From an uncultured Kiritimatiellota bacterium (GTDB lineage: Bacteria > Verrucomicrobiota > Kiritimatiellia > RFP12 > DVOR01), in NCBI GenBank assembly GCA_944389545.1, contig CALXMT010000003.1, positions 62,001-126,000 of the forward strand: DNA of 64,000 nucleotides, read 5' to 3'. The notes beneath the pieces are model-generated. The model saw nothing but the letters and a program-made list of their open reading frames with translations. It was not told where the DNA came from and did not search any database. The position numbers and the translations under genes are program-made. Below, piece by piece: positions 32,560 to 40,160 of the stretch; position 1 is the stretch's first letter, and each line of letters starts with the position of its first letter.

Positions 32560-33444
32560 TCAACGGCGGCGCCGGGCACGGCGGCGGAAGAGGTCGCGCA
32601 CGGCGTCGATAAAGGGTTTGTCTGTGGAAAGGTCGATAAGGTCGATGCCGGCGCGGCGGAAGGCGCGCGTCTGCTCGTCGCGCACGGCCTCGGCGCGCTC
32701 GGCGAAGCGGCGGCGCACGGCGGCGCTGGAGGTGTCCACCAGCAGGGTCCGGTGGGTCTCGGGATCCCACAACTCCACGAGGCCGACGGCGGGGAGGGCC
32801 GATTCCGCGGGGTCGGAGATGCGGCAGGCGATGACGTCGTGGCGGCGGGCGAAGGCGGTCAGGTCGCGGACGTAGCCGTCGTCCTGGAAGTCGGAGAGGA
32901 GGAAGACGACGGCCTTGCGGCGCTGGGTGGCGGAGACGAAGCGGAGCGCGGCGCTGATGTCGGTGCCCTCATGGGTCTCCTCGGCGGCGAGGACCTCGCG
33001 CACCAGGCGCTGGACGGCGGTGCGGCCCTTGCGCGGGGGAAGGCTCTTCACCACGCGGTCGCTGAAGAGCAGGAGGCCGACCTTGTCTTGGTTGGAGAGG
33101 GCGGCCATGGCCAGGAGGGCGGTGAGCTCGGCCGCGCGCGCGGCCTTGGAGCGGGCGCCCGTGCCGAAGCTCTGGCTGCCGGAGACGTCGACCAGGAAGA
33201 GAACCGTCAGCTCGCGTTCCTCGCTGAAGCGCTTGACGTAGGGTTCGCCCGTGCGTGCGGTGACGTTCCAGTCGATGGCGCGGACGTCGTCGCCGGGCTG
33301 GTAGGGGCGGGCCTCATCGAACTCGATGCCTTGGCCTTTGAAGACGGAGTGGTAGTCTCCGCTGAGGCGCTCATCGAGCAACCTCCGCGTGAGGATGCGG
33401 ATCCTCCGCACCTCCTTCATCAATTCCTCTGTATCAATCTCCAT
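32560..33444 (-). CDS. DUF58 domain-containing protein (vWA-like)
   Basis: 294 residues. Family partner of MoxR AAA+ ATPases. N-terminal helical part with YHSVFKGQGIEFDEARPYQPGDDVRAIDWNVTARTGEPYVKRF (fragments), which is the DUF58 core. A von Willebrand A-like domain with the MIDAS motif DVSGS follows (FLVDVSGSQSF). No membrane helix. MoxR-DUF58 pairs are thought to act as chaperones for assembling enzyme or envelope complexes. RBS GGAAAGGAGG at 33449-33458 (minus) directly abuts the end of a hairpin-tail repeat. MoxR lies 670 bases upstream, separated by a nuclease cassette, whereas the two genes are usually adjacent. Confidence 0.88.
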   Translation of the reverse strand: MEIDTEELMKEVRRIRILTRRLLDERLSGDYHSVFKGQGIEFDEARPYQPGDDVRAIDWNVTARTGEPYVKRFSEERELTVLFLVDVSGSQSFGTGARSKAARAAELTALLAMAALSNQDKVGLLLFSDRVVKSLPPRKGRTAVQRLVREVLAAEETHEGTDISAALRFVSATQRRKAVVFLLSDFQDDGYVRDLTAFARRHDVIACRISDPAESALPAVGLVELWDPETHRTLLVDTSSAAVRRRFAERAEAVRDEQTRAFRRAGIDLIDLSTDKPFIDAVRDLFRRRARRRR

Positions 33445-33453
33445 ACTGCCTCC

Positions 33454-33536
33454 TTTCCACGAAGACACGAATGAGACGGCAAGGCATGGGCGCTTCACCG
33501 GTCGCTTCGCTCCCTACCGCGCCCATCCTTGCCGCC
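33454..33536 (-). repeat. Hairpin-tail repeat, A-variant (left end of cassette)
   Basis: P1 CGGCAAGG (33477-33484) with CCTTGCCG (33527-33534). P2 GGGCGC (33488-33493) with GCGCCC (33519-33524). The inner stem is reduced (GC-TTC-GC). The tail points left toward DUF58. Linkers CTTCACC and CTACC match other A-type copies. Confidence 0.85.
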
Positions 33537-33576
33537 TGATTGTCATCTTGAAAAGTTGACATAAGTGAACCTCGAT

Positions 33577-33978
33577 TCAGCGATTGGCATCCTTCAGAAG
33601 GATACGCTTGAAACGTTTTCTGTCGGTGGCGCCAAAGTTGGCAAGCAGGCCTAGGGGATAATTGAGGACCTTAAGGTAGCTGAGCACCTGCATCTGATGT
33701 TCATAACGGAGCTCGCCCTCAAGCGACTTCAGCTCAATCACGAGACACTCATCTACAATTAAATCGGCGCGCAAGGTCGTGGAAAACGAGGCGCCTTTGT
33801 ATACGTAGGCAACATATTTTTCCTTTTCGACGTGGTGACCGCGCAAGGTCAGCTCGCGCTCCAGACACGCCTCATACACGGATTCCAAGAGCCCTTGACC
33901 CATGTGTCGTAAGACCTCAACGCACGCATCGAGGGCATCTTGACAGACAAGATCGGCTTTTGGGTAGAGCGGGTGCAT
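33577..33978 (-). CDS. GxxExxY family protein (PD-(D/E)XK nuclease fold)
   Basis: 133 residues. The name motif is GLLESVY (29-35). The nuclease-like core is visible: strand with Asp72 in RADLIVD, then E82-L-K84 in VIELKS, matching PD-(D/E)XK superfamily metal and catalytic positions, with the preceding KEKYVAYVYKG. The family occurs in PVC bacteria and its biological role is not settled. The ATG at 33978 (MHPLYPKADL) fits the family's usual short start; 12 further residues are possible upstream. Its composition is lower in G+C than its neighbours. Flanked by inverted hairpin-tail repeats, suggesting it travels with them. Confidence 0.85.
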   Translation of the reverse strand: MHPLYPKADLVCQDALDACVEVLRHMGQGLLESVYEACLERELTLRGHHVEKEKYVAYVYKGASFSTTLRADLIVDECLVIELKSLEGELRYEHQMQVLSYLKVLNYPLGLLANFGATDRKRFKRILLKDANR

Positions 33979-34016
33979 GATTGGAGTGGGCTGGGTTATT
34001 CGGGAAGCATACAAAG

Positions 34017-34100
34017 GGCGGAGGGATTAGGCGCGGTAGGGAGCGAAGCGACCGGTGAAGCGCCTAATTCCCTCCGCGCATTTGGTGTCTTCGTGGATAA
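34017..34100 (+). repeat. Hairpin-tail repeat, A-variant (right end of cassette)
   Basis: Left arm GCGGAGGGATTAGGCGC (34018-34034) pairs with GCGCCTAATTCCCTCCGC (34060-34077) over 17 bp with one bulged T. The loop holds GGTAGGGAGCGAAGCGACC. The tail TTGGTGTCTTCGTGGA points right. The stem sequence differs from the left-end copy on both arms. Confidence 0.88.
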
Positions 34101-34113
34101 GGCGGTTTAACTC

Positions 34114-35100
34114 TCATGGGACGGGGATTTCGGAGAGGAGTCTGTCGATGACGGCGTCGGGGGTGAGTTCCTCGGCTTCGGCTTCGTAAGTGAGGAGGAG
34201 ACGGTGGCGGAGGACGTCGTGGGCGGTCTCTTTGACGTCTTGCGGGGTGGCGTAGGTGCGGCCGCGCAGGAGGGCGTTGGCGCGGGCGGACTGCTTCAGG
34301 CAGATGGAACCGCGCGGGGAGACGCCCAGCTGGATGGCTCCCTTGAGGGATTGCAGACCCTTGAAGGACTCGGGTTCGCGCGTGGCGAAGACGAGGTCGA
34401 GGATGTAGTCGTCGACCTTCGCGTCGCAGTAGACCTTCTCGGCGGCGGAGAGGAGGAGGTCGATGTCCTCGCGCGTGACGCACTGTTTGGGCGGGGTCTC
34501 CATGGCCGCGGGTTGGGTGAGGCGGTTCATGATGCGGCGCTCGTCCTCGCGGCCGGGATGGCGCACCACGCACTTGAGCATGAAACGGTCGGTCTGCGCC
34601 TCGGGCAGGGGATAGGTGCCCTCTTGCTCGATGGGGTTCTGCGTCGCCATCACCAGGAAGGGGCGCGGCAGGGGATAGGTCTCGTCGCCGAGGGTGACCT
34701 GGCGTTCCTGCATGGCCTCGAGGAGGGCGGATTGCACCTTGGCGGGGGCGCGGTTGATTTCGTCGGCGATGAGCAGGTTCGCGAAGACGGGACCCTTGTG
34801 CGGGGTGAAGGTGCCCTCGCGCTGATTGTAAATCAGACTGCCGATCACGTCCGCCGGCAGCAGGTCCGGCGTGAAGGAGATGCGCTTGGTCTCCAGGCCC
34901 AACGCGGCGGCGAGGGCGCGCACGGCGGTGGTCTTGGCCAGGCCCGGCACGCCTTCGAGCAGGATGTGCCCGCCCGTCATCAACGCAATCAGCAGGGCGT
35001 CGAGCATGTGCTCCTGCCCCACCAACGCCTTGTTCACTTCGCTTCGGATCGCCGCCAGGAGCGGCGTGCAACGCGCAATCGTCTCATCGGTCTCTGCCAT
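34114..35100 (-). CDS. MoxR family AAA+ ATPase
   Basis: 328 residues. AAA+ ATPase of the MoxR group, which with vWA/DUF58 partners remodels or activates protein complexes. Walker A GVPGLAKT is at 50-57, Walker B LLIADEINRAP near 115, sensor 1 MATQNPIEQEGTYPLPEAQTDRF in the usual long form (given in fragments), and the C-terminal lid region. No membrane segments. RBS AAAGGA before the ATG at 35100 was preferred over a Met nine codons upstream. A perfect TATAAT lies at 35126-35131 on the minus strand. Head of the transcript moxR - [cassette] - DUF58 - serine dehydratase. Confidence 0.94.
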   Translation of the reverse strand: MAETDETIARCTPLLAAIRSEVNKALVGQEHMLDALLIALMTGGHILLEGVPGLAKTTAVRALAAALGLETKRISFTPDLLPADVIGSLIYNQREGTFTPHKGPVFANLLIADEINRAPAKVQSALLEAMQERQVTLGDETYPLPRPFLVMATQNPIEQEGTYPLPEAQTDRFMLKCVVRHPGREDERRIMNRLTQPAAMETPPKQCVTREDIDLLLSAAEKVYCDAKVDDYILDLVFATREPESFKGLQSLKGAIQLGVSPRGSICLKQSARANALLRGRTYATPQDVKETAHDVLRHRLLLTYEAEAEELTPDAVIDRLLSEIPVP

Positions 35101-35125
35101 GACAGTCCTTTCGTTCAACGTCACC

Positions 35126-35131
35126 ATTATA
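35126..35131 (-). promoter_or_regulatory. -10 box of moxR
   Basis: Perfect TATAAT on the minus strand, 26 bases before the ATG at 35100. No convincing -35 at 17 bases (AGACAG). Confidence 0.5.
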
Positions 35132-35177
35132 CTTCAATTCCGCGAACCCTGTCTGCCTGCGATACGGTCCGAGGAGG

Positions 35178-35270
35178 TTTCCACGAAAACACGAAAGGAA
35201 CACAAGGGCCTGGGCACTTCACCGTTCGGCCCTTCGGGCCTCTCTACCGTGCCCATCCCTTGTGTTTCTA
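35178..35270 (-). repeat. Hairpin-tail repeat, A-type
   Basis: P1 CACAAGGG (35201-35208) with CCCTTGTG (35257-35264). P2 GGGCAC with GTGCCC. P3 GGCCC-TTC-GGGCC (35228-35240). P1 and P3 differ from the 3357 copy on both arms, keeping the pairing. Confidence 0.88.
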
Positions 35271-35285
35271 TCATTTCGTTGGAAA

Positions 35286-35336
35286 CGCCCCGGGCGCACG
35301 TGCGTGCGCCCTCCCGCGCCCCACCTTTCCTGCGCC
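35286..35336 (+). repeat. Hairpin-tail repeat, B-type fragment
   Basis: Perfect stem GGGCGCACG-TG-CGTGCGCCC (35292-35311), then CCCCACCTTTCCTGC. The other half is missing, apparently replaced by the adjacent A-type copy. Confidence 0.7.
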
Positions 35337-35361
35337 AAAGAGACTTGTGAAAGACGGCCTA

Positions 35362-35500
35362 AGCGTGAAGACGATGGGCGGGAGGGAGCGATCGGCGGGC
35401 GTTTCGCCCGCAAAGCGACCGGCGTCAGCCCATCTGGCTTCGCGCGCACCGGCGTCTTCGCGGGAAGATGGCGCCTGTCGTTTTCCCCGGAGAGTATTGC
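35362..35500 (+). repeat. Hairpin-tail repeat, D-type with extended tail
   Basis: GCGTGAAG/CTTCGCGC outer arms, GATGGGC/GCCCATC, inner stem GCGGGC-GTTTC-GCCCGC. The tail GGCGTCTTCGCGGG runs on to TTTTCCCCGGAGAGTATTG. Confidence 0.82.
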
Positions 35501-35515
35501 CTTGAAAAGCGCAGT

Positions 35516-36385
35516 TTATGGGGCCTTCCGAGCCGTTGCGTCAGAGGGGAAGTAGAGGGCATGGAGTCGGTCAAGGGTGCCGTCGGCACGGAGGCGGGCC
35601 ATGCCCTGCTCGAACTCCTCGAGGATAGCGGGGGCGCTGGGGTTCTTTGGGGAGAGGGTGAGGAAGAGAGGGACCTGCTGGATGGGGCCGGCATCGCGGA
35701 AGTCGTCGCGGAGGACGAGGTTGGTGTTGTCGGCGTCCCAGCGGGCGGCGGCGAGGGTGAGGACGATGGCGTCGCAGTCCCCGGCGAGGGCGCGGGGGAG
35801 CCAGTCGTCGGCGGAGGTGTCGTCGGGGAGGAGGAGGGCGCGCTTGGGGTCGTCTTTGTGGCGGGCCCAGTGGTCGGCGACGAGGGGCGCGTCGAGGTAG
35901 GTGCGGGAGTAGGCGAGGCAGATGTTTTCGAGGGAGTCGGGGCCGGCGTAGCGCCAGGCGGACTTGCGCGGGGAGACGACGGTGATGGCGTAGTGGGCGA
36001 TGGGGGTCTTGGATTGGGGGAAGCCGGCGACGTCGGGGTGGCGGCCGAGGGTGACGAGGGCGCAGTCGGGGGAGTCGGCGACGTGTGCAATGAGTTGGGC
36101 GTCGGTGGGGTGCTCGTCGTAGGCGAGGATGGCTTGGGGGAAGATGCGGTGGATGACGTCGAGGCAGTAGCCGTCGCGGCCGGAGATGGGGTCGTGGCCG
36201 GCGTAGGGCTGCCAGGGCTGGTAGTGGATGTGGAGGGCGTTGCCGGCGAGGGTGGGGGCGGTCTCCGCGGCGGGTGTCGCGGGGGCCGGGGCGTGGGCGC
36301 GGCGACCCTTGGCGACGGTGATGGCCTTGAGGGCGCAGAGGGCGACGAGGATGCCGAAGAGGATATAGCAGAGTTTGCGGATCAT
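35516..36385 (-). CDS. Periplasmic solute-binding-like protein (SBP family 3 type), end of tad operon
   Basis: 289 residues. N-terminal membrane anchor or signal (residues 5-22, LCYILFGILVALCALKAI), an Ala/Pro linker, then an extracellular solute-binding family 3-like domain: YQPWQPYAGHDPISGRDGYCLDVIHRIFPQ, and IAHYAITVVSPRKSAW with domain 2 features, ending in GMARLRADGTLDRLHALYFP (fragments), a classic SBP_bac_3 C terminus. No transporter is nearby. Its ATG overlaps the upstream stop (ATGA), so it belongs to the Tad operon. It might sense a ligand or act structurally; this is unusual company for a pilus locus. Confidence 0.75.
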   Translation of the reverse strand: MIRKLCYILFGILVALCALKAITVAKGRRAHAPAPATPAAETAPTLAGNALHIHYQPWQPYAGHDPISGRDGYCLDVIHRIFPQAILAYDEHPTDAQLIAHVADSPDCALVTLGRHPDVAGFPQSKTPIAHYAITVVSPRKSAWRYAGPDSLENICLAYSRTYLDAPLVADHWARHKDDPKRALLLPDDTSADDWLPRALAGDCDAIVLTLAAARWDADNTNLVLRDDFRDAGPIQQVPLFLTLSPKNPSAPAILEEFEQGMARLRADGTLDRLHALYFPSDATARKAP

Positions 36386-38205
36386 GGCAGGTCCTCCGGT
36401 TGGCGGGGCGCGTCCGGACGGGCGGTGCGCGCCTGTTCGCGCTGGGCCCAGGCCCAGAAGGGACTGTCGGCGGGGCCGAGGGCGAGGATTTGTGCGAGGA
36501 TGGCGTCGGCGGCGGGGGCGTCCCCGGCGAGGCGCTTGAGGCGGTAATCGACGATGAGGGCACGGCAACGGCGCTCGTAGTCGGTCTCGAGGGCGTTGGC
36601 GTGGGCCTCGGCGCGTTGGGCGACGGTTTGGGCGTCAGGCGTACCGAGCGCACGGGCCAGACGTGCGAGGGCGTGGAGCTGCGCGGGGGTGGCGGCATCG
36701 GGGGCGAGGAGGGCATCGCCTTCGCCGCAGAGGGTGGCGATGCGGGTCGCGACCCTGTCTGCGAGGGCGTCGCGCGCTTGGCGGAGGAGGGCGCTCAGAG
36801 TGGGGTCGTCCAAGGCGTTGGTGGCGTCCTCGAGGTCGTAGAGGGCCTCGCGGAGGACGCCCTTGGAGTCGTAGGCATCGACGTCGTCCGCGCCGCCGGC
36901 GCCTCCGCCGAAGCCGCGGACGGCAACGTGCCAAGTCTGGAGGGCGGACCAATGGCGGTCCTGCGCGTCAAGGCGCTTGGCGACGACGGGGAGGGCACGG
37001 AAGCGGTTGCCTTGGAGGGCGTCGCGGGCGGATTGGAGGCGGGGCTCGACGGAGGCGGGCGTGCCACCCCGGCAGAGAGCTTGGCAGGCCTCTGGGTAGG
37101 TTTTGCTGAAGTAGTGGTCAAGGGCGCGGGCATCGGCCAGGAGCAGGTCGGCGTCGTAGTAGGCGAGGCGGGCGGCGTCGAGGGTGTCCAGGGCGCGACC
37201 GAGTCGGGGCCAGTTGCCGGCGGCGACGGCGCGCTTGAGGTCGGCGAGGTTCTTGAGGAAGGCCCACTTGCGGGCGAGGGGGTCGCGGTCGGGGGCGTCC
37301 TTGGGAAGTTCGGCGAGGAGTTCTTTGGCGCGGCGGGCGAGGAGCTCGCCGGAGGCGGCGGCCTCGGGGGAGTCGAGGAGGCCCGGGAGGCAGGCGTGGA
37401 AGAGCTGGCCGTAGGCGATGACGGCGTCGCGGGCAAGGGGGTCGGCGGGGGTGTCGGGCAGGTCCGGCGCGGGGAGTTTGACGACGGCCGGGACGCGGAC
37501 GTCGCGTTCGGCGCGGAGGGCGTTGACCTGTCGAGCCAAGGCGAGGAGGATGAGAGCGAGAAGGAGGCCGAGGACGGCGGCGACGCGCAGGAGGAGGCGG
37601 ATGCGGCGGTCGGGCCAGGCGAGGGGATGGCGGGTCTTGAGGGCACGCTCGGCCAAGGGGGTGGGGAGGGCGAGGCCCTGGAGGGGGCCGATGGCGAAGC
37701 GGTCGCCGAGGGCGAAGACCAGGCGGTCGGCGGGTCCCTCGGCGCTTTCGGAGACAAGGGTGAGGGTGTCGCCCTCGAGGAAGATGTCGCAGATTTTGTC
37801 GCCGGGGACGGGCGGGTTGAGGGCCGGCTCGGAACGGTCGGGGAGCCAGGCGAGGACGTTGCGGCCGTCGGCGAGGGGCGCGGCGTGGACGGGTTTGCCG
37901 CGTGCGGCGCGCCAGAGAAGGGTGGCGCGGGCCTGGACGGCGTCGCGCTCGAGGCGGAAGCGGAAGGGGCCGAGGGCGGCGGGCTCGCCGGGGAGGAGGC
38001 GCGTCTCGGGGGTGGCGGGGTCGACGGGCGCGAGGAGCCAGCCGTCTTCGTCGCGGAGGAGTGCGGCGAGGGTGGCGGGGCCTTCGGGGAGGGGGAGATC
38101 GGCGGCGGGGTCGGTACCGAGCGTGAGGGGACGGCGGGGGAGGTCGGCGAGGTCGAAGGTCTTGATGAGGGCGCCGTCCGCGGCGTGAAGGTGGAGGAGT
38201 TCCAT
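36382..38205 (-). CDS. FHA-like membrane protein in the tad operon
   Basis: 607 residues. The N-terminal 100 residues have the beta-rich pattern of a forkhead-associated-like domain (LTLGTDPAADLPLPEGPATLAALL, in fragments). A second similar beta region spans about 130-185 (GDKICDIFLEGDTLTLV, FALGDRFAIGPLQG). One membrane helix lies near 205-228 (LLLRVAAVLGLLLALILLALA). The C-terminal 380 residues are helical and Ala/Leu/Asp-rich, with TPR-like spacing but no clear motif. Not a recognised Tad component. Overlaps the SBP-like gene and follows the 347-residue protein gene by 11 bases, so it is co-transcribed. Confidence 0.68.
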   Translation of the reverse strand: MELLHLHAADGALIKTFDLADLPRRPLTLGTDPAADLPLPEGPATLAALLRDEDGWLLAPVDPATPETRLLPGEPAALGPFRFRLERDAVQARATLLWRAARGKPVHAAPLADGRNVLAWLPDRSEPALNPPVPGDKICDIFLEGDTLTLVSESAEGPADRLVFALGDRFAIGPLQGLALPTPLAERALKTRHPLAWPDRRIRLLLRVAAVLGLLLALILLALARQVNALRAERDVRVPAVVKLPAPDLPDTPADPLARDAVIAYGQLFHACLPGLLDSPEAAASGELLARRAKELLAELPKDAPDRDPLARKWAFLKNLADLKRAVAAGNWPRLGRALDTLDAARLAYYDADLLLADARALDHYFSKTYPEACQALCRGGTPASVEPRLQSARDALQGNRFRALPVVAKRLDAQDRHWSALQTWHVAVRGFGGGAGGADDVDAYDSKGVLREALYDLEDATNALDDPTLSALLRQARDALADRVATRIATLCGEGDALLAPDAATPAQLHALARLARALGTPDAQTVAQRAEAHANALETDYERRCRALIVDYRLKRLAGDAPAADAILAQILALGPADSPFWAWAQREQARTARPDAPRQPEDLP

Positions 38206-38216
38206 GGGGCGTCTCC

Positions 38217-39260
38217 TTATTGCTTGGGCGCGGGGAGGGCGCGGAGGACGGCCTCTGCGCGGAGGCGGTCGGGGGCCTCGCCCTCAAGGGTGGCGTTGTC
38301 GCGGATGAAGGCGGCCTGCGTGCGGGCGGCCTCGGTGTCGCCCATGCCGCGGGCGCGGTCGAGTTTGGCGAACCAGTCGTCGACTTGGCGGCGGCGCTCC
38401 TCGGCGAGGGCTTGGAAACGGTCGGCCTCGGGGGAATCGAGGAGGATGTCTTCCTCGCGGATGGAGGAGAGGAGGCTGAGGGCCTTGCGGTAATGGACGA
38501 GGGCCGGGACGAGGTCGGCGCGGTCGGCGGCGGTGCGCGCGGCGGCACGTTCGCGCTCGGCCTCCTCGGCGACGGCGCGGGTCTGCTCGAAGGTGAGGGC
38601 GTTGGAATCGATGACGGGGCGCGCGAAGTCGTCGCGGAGGCCTTCGGGGAGGGTGACGGCGCCGCCGACGGCGGCGAAGAAGGGCGCGAGGGCGGGGGAG
38701 CCTTCGCCGCCGCGATGGCCCCAGAAGAGGTATTCCACGTCATCGACGTAGAAGAGGATGCCCTCGCCGTGGTCGTCCTCGGCATCGAAGAAGAAGTGCG
38801 CGGCGACGACGCCGGCAGCGTGGGGGCGGGTCTCGACGCCGAGGAGGCGGACAGGCTGGGAACGGCCGATGGCGGCGTGCGAGGCGGTGAGCTTGGTGGC
38901 GAGGACGGCGGGGGAGAGGTCGAGGGCGCGTGCGGCGAGGTCGGGGTCGCGCGTGGTTTGGAGGACGGCGAGGGCGCCGGTGCCATCGGGGTGTTCAGTG
39001 AAGAGGAGGAAGCGGGTGGGCCGGTCGTCGCCGATGGTGGCGAAGGCGCCCCAGGCGGGGTCCGGCGAGACGGTGAGACGGTCGCTGACGAGGGTGTAGG
39101 GGAGGGGACGGGCGAGCTCGGCGCGCAGGTCGCGGATGTGGCCCCACTGGAGGTAAATCAAGAGCGCGAGGAGGAAGGCCGCGACGAGGAGGACGCCGGC
39201 GATGAGGCGACGTTGGCCGTGGAGGGTGAAGGGAAGGGTGGGGCGGTCGGGCTTGGCCAT
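38217..39260 (-). CDS. Membrane-anchored protein of unknown function in the tad operon
   Basis: 347 residues. Cytoplasmic N terminus of about 17 residues, one membrane helix (18-38, LIAGVLLVAAFLLALLIYLQW), then a presumably periplasmic region. A globular part to about residue 215 has several beta-prone stretches (FLLFTEHPDGTGALAVLQ, GILFYVDDVEYLFWGH). A highly charged helical region (220-340, many Arg, Glu and Ala, likely coiled coil) follows. I do not recognise a family. Position between tadC and the FHA-like gene, with short spacers, argues for a role in pilus assembly or its regulation. Confidence 0.65.
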   Translation of the reverse strand: MAKPDRPTLPFTLHGQRRLIAGVLLVAAFLLALLIYLQWGHIRDLRAELARPLPYTLVSDRLTVSPDPAWGAFATIGDDRPTRFLLFTEHPDGTGALAVLQTTRDPDLAARALDLSPAVLATKLTASHAAIGRSQPVRLLGVETRPHAAGVVAAHFFFDAEDDHGEGILFYVDDVEYLFWGHRGGEGSPALAPFFAAVGGAVTLPEGLRDDFARPVIDSNALTFEQTRAVAEEAERERAAARTAADRADLVPALVHYRKALSLLSSIREEDILLDSPEADRFQALAEERRRQVDDWFAKLDRARGMGDTEAARTQAAFIRDNATLEGEAPDRLRAEAVLRALPAPKQ

Positions 39261-39269
39261 GGCGGGTTC

Positions 39270-40160
39270 CTATCGGGAGGCAAGGAATTGGATGACGAGG
39301 GGGGCGAGGAGGACGATGAAGACGCCCGGGAGGATGAGGAGCAGCAGGGGGAAGGACATGTTGACGACGGCCTTCTGGGCACGTTCCTGCGCGCGACTGC
39401 GGGCCTGGCGGCGGATGAGCTCGGAGGCGGAGCGGAGGTTGTCGGAGACGGAGGTGCCCATCTCGATGGACTGCGCGAGGGTGGTGAAGACGGCGGTGGC
39501 CTCGGGCGTGCCAACGCGTTCGGCGACGTGGTTGAGGGCGGCGGGGAGGGAGGTGCCGAAGGCGACCTCGTTGCGCAGGAGAACGAGTTCCTCGCGGACG
39601 GGGCCGGGCTCGGTGACCTGGGTGACGGCGACGATGCCCGAGAAGAGGTCGCCGCCGGACTGGCTGATCAGGCGCATGACGTCGAGGGCGCCGGGGAGCT
39701 GGCGGACGAAGGCGCGGGCGCGCTTGGCGGCGAGGTCGCGCAACGCGCTCTCGGGCCACTTCCAGAGCATGACGGCGAAGAGGGCGACCGCCAGGGTGAT
39801 GAGGCCCGGATGGACGCGCAGGAGCGGCAGGACGATAAGCAGGACGAGGGTGGAGAGGACGGGGAAGACCCAGCGGGCGACAAAGACCTCCGCAGCCGTG
39901 GCGCCGCCGAGAAAGGCGCCGCCGGCCTGCCGGACGAGGGTCTCGAGTTCGGAGAGGCGCGCATCGAGGGCGGCATCGCGGCCACGGCGACGCTCGACCA
40001 TGCCAGCGAAGCAGGCGAGGAGCTGGTTGAGGAAGGGGCGGTCGGCGGCGTCACGGACGATGCCGGCGCGGGCGCGGAGCAGGGCGCGGACGGCGATGTA
40101 GGCCACGAGCGCGGCGGCGAGCGCGCCGGCAAGGAGCCCGAGAAGGAGGTCGGGGTTCAT
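39270..40160 (-). CDS. tadC: Tad pilus inner-membrane protein TadC (T2SF domain)
   Basis: 296 residues. Type II secretion F-like domain protein with TadB forming the inner-membrane platform of the Flp pilus machine. Membrane helices lie at the N terminus (LLLGLLAGALAAALVAYIAV) and in the middle (VFPVLSTLVLLIVLPLLRV, LITLAVALFAVMLW), and a C-terminal pair ends in LLLLILPGVFIVLLAPLVIQF. The cytoplasmic T2SF loop contains LPGALDVMRLISQSGGDLFSGIVAV and EMGTSVSDNLRSASELIRRQARSRAQERA (fragments). Overlaps tadB by four bases (start inside its end). Confidence 0.88.
   Translation of the reverse strand: MNPDLLLGLLAGALAAALVAYIAVRALLRARAGIVRDAADRPFLNQLLACFAGMVERRRGRDAALDARLSELETLVRQAGGAFLGGATAAEVFVARWVFPVLSTLVLLIVLPLLRVHPGLITLAVALFAVMLWKWPESALRDLAAKRARAFVRQLPGALDVMRLISQSGGDLFSGIVAVTQVTEPGPVREELVLLRNEVAFGTSLPAALNHVAERVGTPEATAVFTTLAQSIEMGTSVSDNLRSASELIRRQARSRAQERAQKAVVNMSFPLLLLILPGVFIVLLAPLVIQFLASR

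Larger units (their letters stand above)
33454..34100 (-). mobile_element. Candidate mobile cassette: GxxExxY nuclease flanked by inverted hairpin-tail repeats
   Basis: About 645 bases between the moxR stop and the DUF58 ribosome-binding site. The ends read TTTCCACGAAGACAC (33454) and GTGTCTTCGTGGA (34085-34097), an inverted pair of tail sequences. Inside each end is a nested hairpin, then a single GxxExxY-type nuclease gene. It splits a gene pair that is normally adjacent, which supports insertion. No transposase, and no target duplication was identified by eye. Confidence 0.5.

Noticed and set aside
33454-34100. Classical insertion sequence or group II intron
   Set aside because: No transposase or reverse transcriptase frame. 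The only gene is a 133-residue nuclease-like protein and the ends differ in stem sequence, so I call it only a candidate cassette.
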